Source of the DNA: JBBROS01 sp965260995
GTDB lineage: Bacteria; Pseudomonadota; Alphaproteobacteria; Acetobacterales; Acetobacteraceae
Reading direction: 5' to 3'
Assembly (NCBI GenBank): GCA_965260995.1
Contig: CBDHCD010000003.1
Location: forward strand, 1,798,001 to 1,862,000
DNA length: 64,000 nucleotides
In this document: positions 25,047 through 35,067 of the stretch, one piece after another
Numbering within the stretch: the first letter of the stretch is position 1
How the letters are laid out: the number at the start of each line of letters is the position of its first letter
The notes under the pieces: generated by a model
What the model was told of the DNA's origin: nothing
The model's input: only the letters and a program-made list of their open reading frames with translations
Databases searched by the model: none
Position numbers and translations under genes: made by a program

Positions 25047-26111
25047 ATGCACGTCCGACCGGCTTTCCTGATCGCCGCCATGTTGCTCGGGGCTGGGGCG
25101 GATGAACCGCCGAAGCCGGTTCGCGTCGCCACCGTCGCCTTACAACCGATCGTTTCCACCTTGGCGTTCTCCGGCACCGTGCAGGCGCGGACGCAGGCGG
25201 ACCTCGGATTCCGGATCGGCGGCAAGGTGGTGGCCCGGCCGGTCGACGTGGGCGATCACGTGCGGGCGGGCCAGGTGCTGGCGCGGCTCGACGAGGCGGA
25301 CCTGAGACTCGGTGAGGAAGCCGCGATGGCGACGTTGCAGGCGGCGGCGGCGGAGGCGGCGAACGCCCGGGCCGAGCTGGGCCGCTACGAGCAGCTCGGG
25401 AGCAAGTCGGCAGCCTATTTGCCGTCCGAGTTCGACAAGCGCGCGGCAGCGAGCCGGATGGCCGACGCGCGGGCCGTGCAGGCGGCCCGCCAGCTCGCCT
25501 TGGCGCGGAGCCAGCGCGGTTACGGCGTGCTGACGGCGGACGCGGACGGTGTCGTGACGGCGTTGCCGGCGCAGGTTGGCCAAGTGGTGGCCGCCGGGCA
25601 AACGGTGGCGACGCTGGCGCTGACGGGCGCGATCGAGGTGGCGGCCGACGTGCCGGAGAACCGGCTGGCCGCGGTGCGCGCGGCGGGGGAGGCGGAGATC
25701 ACGTTGTGGGCCGCGCCGGACCGCGTGCTGCACGGCCGGGTGCGCGAGATCGGGGCGTTGGCGGACGCGGCGAGCCGGACCTTCATCGTCAAGGTCGCGA
25801 TCGAGGATGCGCCGGCCGACAAGATATCGCTTGGCATGACGGCGACGGTGCGGTTCGGCGAAGCCGGGCCGCCGATGGCGCGGTTGCCGGCGACGGCGCT
25901 GACCGACCAGGGCGGCAAGCCGGCGGTTTGGGTGCTGGACGCGGCGAAGCAGCGCGCGACGCTGCGTCCCGTCGACGTCGCGGGATACGGCGGCGACGGC
26001 AGCGTGCTGGTGCGCGACGGATTGGAGAATGGCGAAACGGTGGTGACGGCGGGGGTCGGGCAGATCGAGCCGGACGCGGCGCTGGTGGCCTGGCCGGGCG
26101 CCGCCCGATGA
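25047..26111 (+). CDS. RND efflux membrane-fusion (periplasmic adaptor) protein
   Basis: 354 residues with a short N-terminal signal (MHVRPAFLIAAMLLGAGAD). Adaptor-family regions in order: QARTQADLGFRIGGKVVARPVDVGDHVRAGQVLARLDEADL split around the hairpin (lipoyl half 1), a helical hairpin (about residues 95-150), the second lipoyl half (GVLTADADGVVTALPAQVG), and beta-barrel (LGMTATVRF). It links the inner-membrane pump to an outer-membrane channel not encoded here. Its stop overlaps the pump start by 4 nt. Confidence 0.94.
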   Translation: MHVRPAFLIAAMLLGAGADEPPKPVRVATVALQPIVSTLAFSGTVQARTQADLGFRIGGKVVARPVDVGDHVRAGQVLARLDEADLRLGEEAAMATLQAAAAEAANARAELGRYEQLGSKSAAYLPSEFDKRAAASRMADARAVQAARQLALARSQRGYGVLTADADGVVTALPAQVGQVVAAGQTVATLALTGAIEVAADVPENRLAAVRAAGEAEITLWAAPDRVLHGRVREIGALADAASRTFIVKVAIEDAPADKISLGMTATVRFGEAGPPMARLPATALTDQGGKPAVWVLDAAKQRATLRPVDVAGYGGDGSVLVRDGLENGETVVTAGVGQIEPDAALVAWPGAAR

Positions 26112-29100
26112 GCGGCAACCTGTCCGCCTGGGCGCTGCGGCACCGGGCGCTGACGTTGTTCGCCATGCTCGCGCTGGCGGTGGGCGGCGCGCTCTCCTAC
26201 GTCTCGCTCGGGCGGGCGGAGGACCCGGCATTCACCATCAAGGATATGGTGATCGTGATCGACTGGCCGGGCGCGTCGGCGGACGAGATGTCGCGCCAGG
26301 TCACGGACCGGATCGAGCGCAAGCTGGAGGACCTGCCGCACCTCGACCATACGCAGAGCCAGACGCAGCCGGGACACGCGGTGGTGCAGGTGACGTTGCG
26401 GGACGACACGCCGGCGCGGCAGGTGGCCGGGCTGTTCTACCAGGTGCGCAAGAAGGTTGGCGACATCCGGGCGACGCTGCCCGATGGGGTGCAAGGCCCC
26501 TACTTTAACGACGAGTTCGGCGACACGTACGGCATCCTTTACGCGCTCACGGCGGACGGCTTCAGCCTGCCGGAGTTGAAGCACGTCGCCGAGGACGTGC
26601 GCGAGCGGCTGCTGACCGTGCCCGGCGTCGGCAAGGTGGTGCTGGTCGGCCAGCAGGAGGAGCGCATCAACATCGACGTGTCCTACCGCAAGCTGGCCAA
26701 GCTCGGGCTGACGGTCACGGACGTGTTCAACGCGGTGCGCAAGGAGAATAGCGTCGTCGCGAGCGGCTTCGTCGATACGCCGCACGACCGCATCCGGGTC
26801 CGCACCCAGCCTTCGCTCCAGGCCGCCGATGCGCTGGTCGGGCTGCCGGTGATGGCGGGCGGGCGCTTGCTGCGGCTCGGCGACATCGCGACGATCAGCC
26901 GCGGCACCGTGGATCCGCCGGTCGCGACGATGCGCTACAACGGGCAGCCGGCCTTGGGCCTGGGCATCAGCATGGCCGAGGGCGGGGACATGCTGGCGTT
27001 GGGTAAGCAGGTGGCGAGCCGGATCGCCGAGATCGAGCCGACGCTGCCGCTCGGGGTGCGCATCGGCAAGCTGAACGACCAAGCCTCGGTGGTGGCGGCC
27101 GACGTGGGCGACTTCCAGGAAAGCTTCCTCGAGGCGCTGGTCATCGTGCTGCTGGTCAGCTTCATCAGCCTCGGGTGGCGCACCGGGATCGTGGTCGCGG
27201 TCAGCGTGCCGCTGGTGCTGGCCGGCGTGTTCGTCGGCATGAAGCTGATCGGCATCGACCTGCAGCGCATCTCGTTGGGCGCGATGGTGATCGCGCTCGG
27301 GCTGCTGGTGGACGACGCGATCATCGCGGTCGAGACGATGACGGTGAAGCTGGAACAGGGCTGGGACCGGATGCGGGCCGGCAGCTTCGCCTACACCTCG
27401 ACGGCGTTCCCCATGCTGACCGGGACCCTGGTGACGGCGGCGGGATACCTCCCGGTCGGGCTCGCCGATTCCAGCACGGGGGAATACACGCAGGACATCT
27501 TCCGCGTCGTCGGCATGGCGTTGGTGCTGTCCTGGCTGGTCGCGGTGCTGTTCGTGCCGTTCTTGGGCGCCGCGCTGCTGCCGGAGCCGAAGCGGCACGA
27601 GGTCGAGCATGATGTCTACGGCGGGCGCGTTTACCGGCGGTTCGCCTGCGTCGTGGGCTGGTGCGTGCGGCGGCGCTGGTGGGTGATCGCGTTGACGGTC
27701 ATGGCCTTCGGCGTGTCAGTCGCGGGGTTCACGCGGGTGCCGCAGCAATTTTTCCCGGCGAGCGACCGGCTGGAGGTGCTGATCGACGTGCGGTTGCCGG
27801 AAGGCGCTAGTTTCGCCGCCACCGCGGCCGAGGTGACGCGGCTGGAGACCTTGCTGGCCGGGCAACCCGGCATCGTGTCTTACGCCGCCTACACCGGCAC
27901 CGGGACGCCGCGCTTCTTCCTCGCGTTCTCGCCCGAACTCGACCAGCCGAACTACGCGCAGTTCGTCATCAACACCCGTTCGATCGCGGATCGCGAGGCT
28001 TTGTTGCGGGTTCTGAACGAGCAACTGGACCGGGGCGCGTTCCCGGACGTGCGGCTGCGTCCGTCGCGTCTGGAATTGGGGCCGCCGGTCGGTTACCCAG
28101 TGCAGTTCCGCGTCATCGGGCCGGACCCGCTCAAGCTTCGCGCGATTGCGGCGGACGTGCGCCGGGTCATGCGCGGCAACCCGCACGTGCGCAACGTCGG
28201 CGACAACTGGGGCCAGTTGGGCAAGCAGGTTTCGTTGCAGCTCGACCAGGACAAGGCGCGGCGTCTCGGCCTGACCAGCGAGGACGTGGCCACGACTCTG
28301 CAAACCCTGCAGCAAGGCGCGACCATCACGCACTACCGGGAGGGGACGGACCAGATCCCGGTGGTGGCCCGGGCGATCGCGTCGGAGCGGCAGGACCTGG
28401 GCGCGATCGGGGATGTGGTGATCACCGGGGCGAATGGCCGCGCGGTGCCGTTGTCGCAGGTGGCGACGATCCGATGGGAGATGGAGCAGCCGCTGGTGTG
28501 GCGGCGCGACCGCACCCCGGCGCTGCTGGTGCGGGCGGACACGACGCCCGGGGTGCAGGCGCCGGACGCGACGGCGGAGATCGAGCCGTTGCTGGCGCCC
28601 ATCAAGGCGGCGCTGCCGGCGGACTACCGGATCGAGACAGCAGGGGCGGTGGAGGAGAGCGCCAAGGGCTCGGCTAGCATCAACAAGGTGATGCCGCTGA
28701 TGCTGCTGGTGATGCTGACGTTGCTGATGGTGCAGTTGCAGTCGTTCGGGCGGATGCTGATGGTGGTCGCGACGGCGCCGCTCGGGTTGATCGGGGTAAC
28801 GGGCGCCTTGCTGATCACGGGTGCGCCGTTCGGCTTCGTCGCGACGCTGGGGTTCATCGCGCTCGCGGGCATCATCATGCGCAACTCGGTGATCCTGGTC
28901 GATCAGATCGAGCAGGATCTGCAGGCCGGGCTCGGGGCGGAGGAGGCGATCGTGGGCGCGACGGTGCGGCGCTCGCGGCCGATCGTGCTGACCGCGGCGG
29001 CGGCGATCCTGGCGTTGCTGCCGCTGGCGTTCTCCGTGTTTTGGGGGCCGATGGCGATCGCGATCATGGGTGGACTAGTGAGCGCGACGGTGCTGACGCT

Positions 29101-29215
29101 GTGCTTCGTGCCGGCGCTCTACGCCGCGGCGATGGTGCGGCGCGGCCACCTCGACCCGGCCTGGCCGCCACCGGTTGACCAGCGTTCGCGCGTGGATCAG
29201 TCACTGGTGCGGTAA
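26108..29215 (+). CDS. RND efflux transporter, inner-membrane subunit
   Basis: 1035 residues, the normal AcrB/MexF-like size with twelve membrane segments and two large periplasmic loops. The proton-relay pair Asp-Asp is present in ALGLLVDDAIIAVETMTV; the N-terminal helix is followed by YVSLGRAEDPAFTIKDMVI, typical of this branch. LMLLVMLTLLMVQLQSFGRM marks the start of the second membrane half. Its drug range cannot be read from sequence. ATG 26108 overlaps the adaptor stop. No outer-membrane factor gene follows, so a shared TolC-like channel is needed. Confidence 0.95.
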   Translation: MSGNLSAWALRHRALTLFAMLALAVGGALSYVSLGRAEDPAFTIKDMVIVIDWPGASADEMSRQVTDRIERKLEDLPHLDHTQSQTQPGHAVVQVTLRDDTPARQVAGLFYQVRKKVGDIRATLPDGVQGPYFNDEFGDTYGILYALTADGFSLPELKHVAEDVRERLLTVPGVGKVVLVGQQEERINIDVSYRKLAKLGLTVTDVFNAVRKENSVVASGFVDTPHDRIRVRTQPSLQAADALVGLPVMAGGRLLRLGDIATISRGTVDPPVATMRYNGQPALGLGISMAEGGDMLALGKQVASRIAEIEPTLPLGVRIGKLNDQASVVAADVGDFQESFLEALVIVLLVSFISLGWRTGIVVAVSVPLVLAGVFVGMKLIGIDLQRISLGAMVIALGLLVDDAIIAVETMTVKLEQGWDRMRAGSFAYTSTAFPMLTGTLVTAAGYLPVGLADSSTGEYTQDIFRVVGMALVLSWLVAVLFVPFLGAALLPEPKRHEVEHDVYGGRVYRRFACVVGWCVRRRWWVIALTVMAFGVSVAGFTRVPQQFFPASDRLEVLIDVRLPEGASFAATAAEVTRLETLLAGQPGIVSYAAYTGTGTPRFFLAFSPELDQPNYAQFVINTRSIADREALLRVLNEQLDRGAFPDVRLRPSRLELGPPVGYPVQFRVIGPDPLKLRAIAADVRRVMRGNPHVRNVGDNWGQLGKQVSLQLDQDKARRLGLTSEDVATTLQTLQQGATITHYREGTDQIPVVARAIASERQDLGAIGDVVITGANGRAVPLSQVATIRWEMEQPLVWRRDRTPALLVRADTTPGVQAPDATAEIEPLLAPIKAALPADYRIETAGAVEESAKGSASINKVMPLMLLVMLTLLMVQLQSFGRMLMVVATAPLGLIGVTGALLITGAPFGFVATLGFIALAGIIMRNSVILVDQIEQDLQAGLGAEEAIVGATVRRSRPIVLTAAAAILALLPLAFSVFWGPMAIAIMGGLVSATVLTLCFVPALYAAAMVRRGHLDPAWPPPVDQRSRVDQSLVR

Positions 29216-29293
29216 GAGCGGCCGCAGCGCCGGCTCGCGACGGGTCATGCGCTGACACTCGTGGTGAGGGCCATGCCGACGCGACCCCGGCCG

Positions 29294-29737
29294 TCAATGG
29301 AACGGGCGAACCAAGCCAACCTTGATCATCTCGTTCGGGGCGATTCCATCGTCCGGCCTCTCGATTGTCGGCAAGGCATCGAGTTGCGCCGGGGTCAGGC
29401 CGACAACCGCGACGAACTCGCCGAGCAAGGCGACGGCCTCGATCGGCACCGCGATCGGGCGGGCACCGAACCCGAGCACGCCGCCGTAGTTCATCACTAG
29501 GTCGATGTCGCCGTTTGCGCGGCGGACCAGGCCGGCGACGCGGCCGAGCACGGGTTGCGACTCCCTTGGTTCCAGCACCTTACGGCCGATCAAGTCGCCG
29601 ACTCGGACGGGTTGCGGAAAGCGGCGCGCGGTCTGCCGGGCCAACGCTGTGCGGTCGGGCAAGGGCTCCGCCCAGGATGCGGGTGCCGCGAGGGTCAAGG
29701 CGACGCAGAGAACGAGAAGGCGTCGGACGGGCAACAT
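29294..29737 (-). CDS. exported PRC-barrel-like protein
   Basis: 147 residues with a signal peptide (MLPVRRLLVLCVALTLAAPASWA). The mature part resembles a PRC barrel: VGDLIGRKVLEPRESQPVLGRVAGLVRRANG in two stretches, then a tail rich in hydrophobics ending with LTPAQLDALPTIERP. ATG 29737 is used because it starts the signal. It faces away from the cytochrome b/molybdopterin pair, and could be functionally tied to it, but this is inferred only from adjacency. Confidence 0.7.
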   Translation of the reverse strand: MLPVRRLLVLCVALTLAAPASWAEPLPDRTALARQTARRFPQPVRVGDLIGRKVLEPRESQPVLGRVAGLVRRANGDIDLVMNYGGVLGFGARPIAVPIEAVALLGEFVAVVGLTPAQLDALPTIERPDDGIAPNEMIKVGLVRPFH

Positions 29738-29926
29738 GCTTTCACTTCGTGGCGGCACCGCGATCATCGGGCGGCGGATGGGGCAGCATAACAGACATTC
29801 CGCGTTCCGGTCTCCTTCCGCAGGCACTCCGGCCATGAGTTTCGGTTATCAGTTCTATGCACCAGTTTCCGCACCGTCGTCACGGCCGGCGTGTTAGCGT
29901 GAAACAGTAGGTGGGAGTGATAAGCC

Positions 29927-30574
29927 ATGAGCGCGGCCACGGTTCCGGTTGCCAGTCACGGTGGGCGGCGGCTGCATCCCTGGCCGGTGCGGATCATGCA
30001 CTGGACCAACGCGGTCGCGATGGTCGTGATGATCGGTTCGGGCTGGGGCATCTACAACGACAGCGTGATCTTCGGCTCGCTTCACTTCCCGATCAAGCTG
30101 GGCGGCTGGGCGGCGGAAAGCCTGCTGTGGCATTTCGCCGGTATGTGGCTGCTGGCGATCAACGGTCTGGCCTACCTCGCCTACGGATCGGCGACGGGGC
30201 GGTTCCGCGAGCGGCTGCTGCCGATCCGCGCGAGCGACTTGGTCCAGACCGTCCGTGACACGCTGCGCTTCAAGGTCGCCCACGAGGATCTGACGACCTA
30301 CAACGCGGTGCAGAAGCTGCTTTATATCGTCGTTATCCTGGCCGGGATCATGCAGGTGGCCAGCGGGATCGCGATCTGGAAACCGGTGCAGTTCTCCTGG
30401 CTGACGTCGTTGTTCGGCGACTTTCAAGGCGCGCGCCTGGCGCATTTCCTCGGCATGGCGGTGATCGTCGGCTTCCTCGTGGTCCACGTGGCGTTGTCGC
30501 TCCTGGTGCCGAGCACGCTGCGGGCGATGCTGACCGGTGGGCCTCGGCTGCCAAACGGGCGCGGACGGTCCTGA
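29927..30574 (+). CDS. membrane cytochrome b (b561/Ni-hydrogenase type)
   Basis: 215 residues with four membrane helices and histidines suited to two hemes: LHPWPVRIMHWTNAVAMVV, SLHFPIKLGG, LLWHFAGMWLLAINGLAYL, and ARLAHFLGMAVIVGFLVVHVAL in two parts. The family passes electrons between quinone and periplasmic enzymes. The stop overlaps the ATG of the molybdopterin oxidoreductase by one base (TGATG), so the two form a unit: catalytic subunit plus membrane anchor. Confidence 0.9.
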   Translation: MSAATVPVASHGGRRLHPWPVRIMHWTNAVAMVVMIGSGWGIYNDSVIFGSLHFPIKLGGWAAESLLWHFAGMWLLAINGLAYLAYGSATGRFRERLLPIRASDLVQTVRDTLRFKVAHEDLTTYNAVQKLLYIVVILAGIMQVASGIAIWKPVQFSWLTSLFGDFQGARLAHFLGMAVIVGFLVVHVALSLLVPSTLRAMLTGGPRLPNGRGRS

Positions 30575-31350
30575 TGCTGCGCTCGCGGTTCCGCCCGGCG
30601 CGGCTGCCTGACCCGGCCATCCTCGACGATCATCGCCCGTTGATCCGGTCGCTGGAGCGGCGCGGCATCATCCGCGGCGGCTTGTCCCTCGGTGCGTTGA
30701 CGATGCTGACGGGCTGCGACGCCAGCAGCTCCACATCGGTCGGGCAGGCGTTGCGGGCGATCTCGGCGTTCAACGACGCGGTGCAGGCGGCGCTGTTCGA
30801 CCCGAACAAGCTGGCGCCGGAATACCCGGCCTCCGCGGTGCTGAAGCCGGCGCGGTTCAATGCCTATTACGAGATCGAGAAGGTCAAACCGGTCGATGGC
30901 GACTCCTGGCGACTCGAACTGGCCGGGCTGATCGACGATAAGAGGCCTTGGACTCGGCAGCAGATCGCTGAGATGCCTGAGCGCGAGATGACCATTCGTC
31001 ATATCTGCGTCGAGGGATGGGACTACATCGGCCAATGGTCCGGCGTGCCGCTGCGGAGTTTCTTGGAACGGGTTGGCGCTGATCTGCGCGCGAAATACGT
31101 CGCGTTCAAGACGGCGGACGACTATCCGAGCAGCATCGACATGGCGACGGCGCTGCACCCGCAGACGTTGCTGGCGAGGAAATACGCGGGCGAGACGCTG
31201 GCCGACCCGTTCGGGTATCCACTGCGGCTGCGCACGTCGACCAAGCTTGGATTCAAGAATCCGAAATGGATCACCGCCATCGAGGTGACCAACACCTATC
31301 CGGGCGGATATTGGGAGAATCTTGGATTCAACTGGCAAAGCAGCCTTTGA
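30574..31350 (+). CDS. exported molybdopterin-dependent oxidoreductase (sulfite oxidase/YedY fold)
   Basis: 258 residues. The sulfite-oxidase-type cofactor domain is seen in MTIRHICVEGWDYIGQWSGV, where the Cys would ligate molybdenum, and in YPLRLRTSTKLGFKNPKW-like FGYPLRLRTSTKLGFK. Residues 27-50 (RRGIIRGGLSLGALTMLTGC) resemble a twin-arginine signal ending in a lipobox Cys, fitting Tat export of a folded cofactor protein and possible lipid anchoring. The partner cytochrome b is encoded directly upstream. Substrate unknown; a sulfite, sulfoxide or other oxo-transfer is possible. Confidence 0.88.
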   Translation: MLRSRFRPARLPDPAILDDHRPLIRSLERRGIIRGGLSLGALTMLTGCDASSSTSVGQALRAISAFNDAVQAALFDPNKLAPEYPASAVLKPARFNAYYEIEKVKPVDGDSWRLELAGLIDDKRPWTRQQIAEMPEREMTIRHICVEGWDYIGQWSGVPLRSFLERVGADLRAKYVAFKTADDYPSSIDMATALHPQTLLARKYAGETLADPFGYPLRLRTSTKLGFKNPKWITAIEVTNTYPGGYWENLGFNWQSSL

Positions 31351-31542
31351 CGGCAGGAGTGTTTATTCCTCCCTCGTCCTGGTGACCGGCTTCACCTGAT
31401 CGGCCGAGATGGATGCCGAGCCGATTTGTTGCATTTAAAAGACGGCACTGAATACTCGGCATGCTTCCGGGATATTTACGTCGGAACGGCTTACGGTCAT
31501 ACATGCTTTATGGTCTGAGGATGTCAGCAGGAGAGCCTAGAG

Positions 31543-33162
31543 GTGCCCGACCTTCCGGCAAGTTCGCCGATCCCGGAGCAGAGCAAACACCTTCGCCAAC
31601 AAGCCGCCGAGCTCCAAGCCCAGGTCGCGTGCCTGCAGAAGGCCTTGGCTGCCGCACAGGCCGCGTTGGCCGCGCAGCCCGGGCCAGGCTCTGTGGCAGC
31701 TACCGGGCAGGGCTTGAGGCAGCAGGGCAAGGACATCGACCAGCCTTGCCCCGATGCTGTGGGTCTGGACAGTGGACCCCAGGATGTCGCGTTGCGGCGG
31801 CGGCAGGAGCGTTTGCACGCCATCATCGAGAGCGCGGTCGATTACGCGATCATCACCACCGACTTCGAGGGCCGCATCACCGGGTGGAACAGCGGTGCCG
31901 TGCGGCTGCTCGGTTGGGATGAGCCGACGGCACTCGGCCGCCCGTTGCGGCTTATCTTCACGCCGGAGGACTGCGCGGTGGGGCTGCCGGAAACGGAGAT
32001 GCGGCAGGCGCTCGCGGTCGGCAAGGCGATCGATGAGCGTTGGCACATCCGCCGCGACGGCACGCGGTTCTGGGCATCCGGCGAGATCATGCCGTTGCAC
32101 GACAGCGAGCCGTTGGGGTTCCTGAAAATCCTGCGCGATTGCACCGACCAGCGCCAGGCGGGCGAAGCGTTGCGCGAGAGCGAACAGCTTTACCGCCTCA
32201 TCGTCGAGAGCGCGCGCGACTACGCGATTTTCACCACGGACCTGCTCGGCCGGATCACGAGCTGGAACCCCGGCGCGCGCAACGTGCTGAAATGGGAAGA
32301 GTCGGAGGCGATCGGCCGGCCGAACTCGATTCTTTACACCCCAGAGGATCACTTGGCGGGCGTCCCGGAAGCCGAGATGGCGCAGGCATTGGCGGAAGGC
32401 AATTCGGAGCACGACCGCTGGCACCTGCGCGCTGATGGCCAGCGCATCTGGGGCACCGAGGTGGTCACGCCGTTGCAGGACGGCAGCGGCGCGGCGCACG
32501 GCTTCCTGAAAATCCTGCGCGACCGGACCGAGCAGAAACGCCAGGAGGAGCAGCGGCAGCTCCTGCTGGCGGAGCTGAACCACCGGGTCAAGAACACGCT
32601 CGCCATCGTGCAATCCATGGCATTCCAAACGGCGCGCACGGCGGCGTCCACGCCGGCCGCGATGTCGGACGCGCTCGAGGCGCGGCTGGACGCGCTGGCG
32701 TCCGCGTACAGCCTGCTGACGCAAGAGACTTGGGCCGGGGCCGAGTTGACGGACGTGGTGCGAACGACGCTCGCGCCGTACGGCATGGAGGGAGAACGAA
32801 CGCGGGTGTCCGGCCCCGACTTGTGGTTGATGCCGGACAGCGCGCTCGTGATAAACATGGCCTTGCACGAACTCGCGACCAATGCGGCCAAATACGGCGT
32901 GTTGTCGGTCGAGGATGGTCGGCTCGAGGTCAGTTGGTCACTGGACCGCCCGGCCGATGCCGCGGGTGGGGCGACGCTTGACTTGCTGTGGCGTGAGCGA
33001 GGCGGGCCGCCGGTGGTACCGCAGCCGAAGCGCGGGTTCGGCTCACGGCTGATCGAGAACAGCGTGTCCTACCAGCTCGGCGGCAGCGTCGTGCTCGAGT
33101 TCGAGCCGGAGGGGGTCGAGTGCCGGTTCCGCATTCCACTGCCCTCCACGGAGCGGGCCTGA
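31543..33162 (+). CDS. PAS-PAS sensor histidine kinase, HWE/HisKA_2 type
   Basis: 539 residues with no membrane segment, so a cytoplasmic sensor. The N-terminus is a predicted coiled coil (KHLRQQAAELQAQVACLQ). Two PAS domains follow, at about residues 90-205 and 215-335 (ESAVDYAIITTDFEGRITGW and ESARDYAIFTTDLLGRITSW), each ending with an SxFLKILRD-type link. The kinase core has LLLAELNHRVKNTLAIVQSM (phospho-His) and HELATNAAKYGVLS (N box), marking the HWE/HisKA_2 class used in light, stress and general stress signalling. GTG start. It overlaps the receiver gene by one base. Confidence 0.92.
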   Translation: MPDLPASSPIPEQSKHLRQQAAELQAQVACLQKALAAAQAALAAQPGPGSVAATGQGLRQQGKDIDQPCPDAVGLDSGPQDVALRRRQERLHAIIESAVDYAIITTDFEGRITGWNSGAVRLLGWDEPTALGRPLRLIFTPEDCAVGLPETEMRQALAVGKAIDERWHIRRDGTRFWASGEIMPLHDSEPLGFLKILRDCTDQRQAGEALRESEQLYRLIVESARDYAIFTTDLLGRITSWNPGARNVLKWEESEAIGRPNSILYTPEDHLAGVPEAEMAQALAEGNSEHDRWHLRADGQRIWGTEVVTPLQDGSGAAHGFLKILRDRTEQKRQEEQRQLLLAELNHRVKNTLAIVQSMAFQTARTAASTPAAMSDALEARLDALASAYSLLTQETWAGAELTDVVRTTLAPYGMEGERTRVSGPDLWLMPDSALVINMALHELATNAAKYGVLSVEDGRLEVSWSLDRPADAAGGATLDLLWRERGGPPVVPQPKRGFGSRLIENSVSYQLGGSVVLEFEPEGVECRFRIPLPSTERA

Positions 33163-33545
33163 TGGCGGGTGGCGAGGGTGCGGCGCTGGGCGGCCTGCGC
33201 GTGTTGGTCGTCGAGGACGTGGCGGTCTTGGCATGGCGGTTGCGCGACCTGCTGGTGGAGGCGGGCGCCGTGGTGCTCGGCCCGGTTCCGAGCGTGGCCG
33301 GAGCGCTGACGTTGCTGACCGATGACGCCGTCGACGCGGCGGTGCTGGACAAGAACCTGGACGGGGCATCCTCCGATCCGATCGCCGACGTGCTCACGGC
33401 GCAGGGCGTGCCGTTCCTGTTCCTGACCGGTTACGGCTCTGGCGACGACGAAGGACGCCACGGGGACCGACCGACCTTGAGCAAGCCCGTCAAGGCCCAA
33501 GCGTTGATCACGACGCTCACGGCGATCACTGCCAAGCCGAGATAA
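33162..33545 (+). CDS. single-domain response regulator
   Basis: 127 residues, receiver domain only. Acidic pocket in LRVLVVEDVAVLAW, phospho-Asp in DAAVLDKNLDGASSDPIADVL, Thr/Lys positions in FLFLTGYGSGD and LSKPVKAQAL. It lacks an output domain, as is common for partners of HWE kinases, which act through protein contacts or phosphate relay. The ATG overlaps the kinase stop (TGATG). The 208 bases after it, up to glcF, show no supported gene. Confidence 0.93.
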   Translation: MAGGEGAALGGLRVLVVEDVAVLAWRLRDLLVEAGAVVLGPVPSVAGALTLLTDDAVDAAVLDKNLDGASSDPIADVLTAQGVPFLFLTGYGSGDDEGRHGDRPTLSKPVKAQALITTLTAITAKPR

Positions 33546-33753
33546 TCGGGCGCCCCCCGCTTTTGATGGCCCGATGCTTACGTGTCAGCGACTTGATGCT
33601 CGCAGTGGAGGGATCGGAGGGGTCGATTATGAACCTGACGTGACCAGTCCGTCCGTTGTCAGCCGGGCAAGGCCGTCACGAAACTGGCTTCAGGCACGGT
33701 CGGATGCGTCCTTGATGGATGCCGCGACCCTGACCCGGCATTGGCGTCGGACG

Positions 33754-35064
33754 TCACACTGGCACCAATTCGCCGCATTGAACGTGTTCGACGCCGGCCG
33801 GAACCGGGCCGCCGGTGGCCCAGTCGAGTAGCTGAACGGTGTGGACGACCGGCAGTTCGGTGCCGGTGCCAATCTGGGTCATGCAGCCGATATTGCCGGC
33901 GGCGATGAGGTCCGGATGGGTACGCTCGATGTTGGCGACCTTGCGGTCGCGCAACTGGCCGGCGATCTCGGGCTGAAGGATGTTGTAGGTGCCGGCCGAG
34001 CCGCAGCAGATGTGACCCTCCGGCACGTCGAGCACCTGGAAGCCAGCGGCTTTGAGCAGGGCCTTGGGCGCGAGCGTCACCTTCTGGCCGTGCTGCAGCG
34101 AGCAGGCGCTATGATAAGCGACGCGCAAGCCAGTGGGCACGACGGCGGGTTGCAAGCCGATCTCGACCATGATTTCGCTGATGTCGCGGGCGAGATCTGA
34201 AATGCGGCGGGCGGGGGCGGCCAGTTCGGGGTCGTCGCGGAACATGAAGCCGTAATCCTTGATGGTCGTACCGCAGCCGGAGGCGTTGATGACGATGGCG
34301 TCCAGGCCCTCGCCTTCAATCTCGCGCGACCAGGCCAGGATGTTGGCGCGGGCGGCGTCGTGGCCGCCCATGCCGAGATGGTGGGTGAGCGCGCCGCAGC
34401 AGCCGGCCCCCTTGGCGACGACGACCTCGCAGCCGTGCCGGGCCAGGAGGCGGACCGTGGCCTCGTTGATGGCGGGGGCGAGCACCTGCTGGGCGCAGCC
34501 GCTGAGGATGGCGACGCGGCGGAGGCGCTGGCCGTCGGCGGGGGTGACGCCGGGACGGTCGACCGGGCTGGGCTTGGGCACGCGCTTCGGCGCGAGGGCG
34601 AGCATGGGGCGCAACCCCCGCGGCATCAGGCCGGCCAAGGGCTGGCCCATGACGGAGCCTTTCAGCGCCAAGCGGAAGCGCTTGGGATGCGGCAGGATGG
34701 TGGCCAGCAAGCGACGTAGGGCGCGCTCGTGCCAGGGACGGGTATAGGTCTGCTCGATGTGGTGCCGGGCGTGGTCGACCAAGTGCATGTAGTTGACGCC
34801 GGACGGGCACGTGGTCATGCAGGCGAGGCAGGACAGGCAGCGGTCGATGTGCTTGACCACCGTCTCGGTCGCCGGCTTGTTGTTCTCCAGCATGTCTTTG
34901 ATGAGGTAAATGCGGCCGCGCGGGCTGTCGAGTTCATCGCCCAAGAGGACGTAGGTCGGGCAGGTGGCGGTGCAGAAGCCGCAATGGACGCAGGTGCGGA
35001 TGATCTTGGCGGACTCGGCGGTGTCGGGATCGGCGAGCTGCTCGGCCGAGAAGTTGGTTTGCAT
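33754..35064 (-). CDS. glcF: glycolate oxidase iron-sulfur subunit GlcF
   Basis: 436 residues. Two [4Fe-4S] motifs near the N-terminus: CVHCGFCTATCPTYVLLGDE and CLSCLACMTTCPSGVNYM. Two cysteine-rich CCG domains follow (GAGCCGALTHHLGMGG; HICCGSAGTYNILQPE). GlcF passes electrons from the flavin subunits to quinone. Last gene of the glyoxylate operon, 3 nt after glcE. Confidence 0.97.
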   Translation of the reverse strand: MQTNFSAEQLADPDTAESAKIIRTCVHCGFCTATCPTYVLLGDELDSPRGRIYLIKDMLENNKPATETVVKHIDRCLSCLACMTTCPSGVNYMHLVDHARHHIEQTYTRPWHERALRRLLATILPHPKRFRLALKGSVMGQPLAGLMPRGLRPMLALAPKRVPKPSPVDRPGVTPADGQRLRRVAILSGCAQQVLAPAINEATVRLLARHGCEVVVAKGAGCCGALTHHLGMGGHDAARANILAWSREIEGEGLDAIVINASGCGTTIKDYGFMFRDDPELAAPARRISDLARDISEIMVEIGLQPAVVPTGLRVAYHSACSLQHGQKVTLAPKALLKAAGFQVLDVPEGHICCGSAGTYNILQPEIAGQLRDRKVANIERTHPDLIAAGNIGCMTQIGTGTELPVVHTVQLLDWATGGPVPAGVEHVQCGELVPV

Positions 35065-35067
35065 AGG

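Noticed and set aside
26108..29215. Heavy-metal-type RND pump
   Set aside because: The sequence pattern is that of the drug-type branch, and no metal-binding adaptor tail or metal regulator is nearby.
33574..33831. 85-codon plus frame between the receiver gene and glcF
   Set aside because: No ribosome site or family; runs into glcF in antisense.
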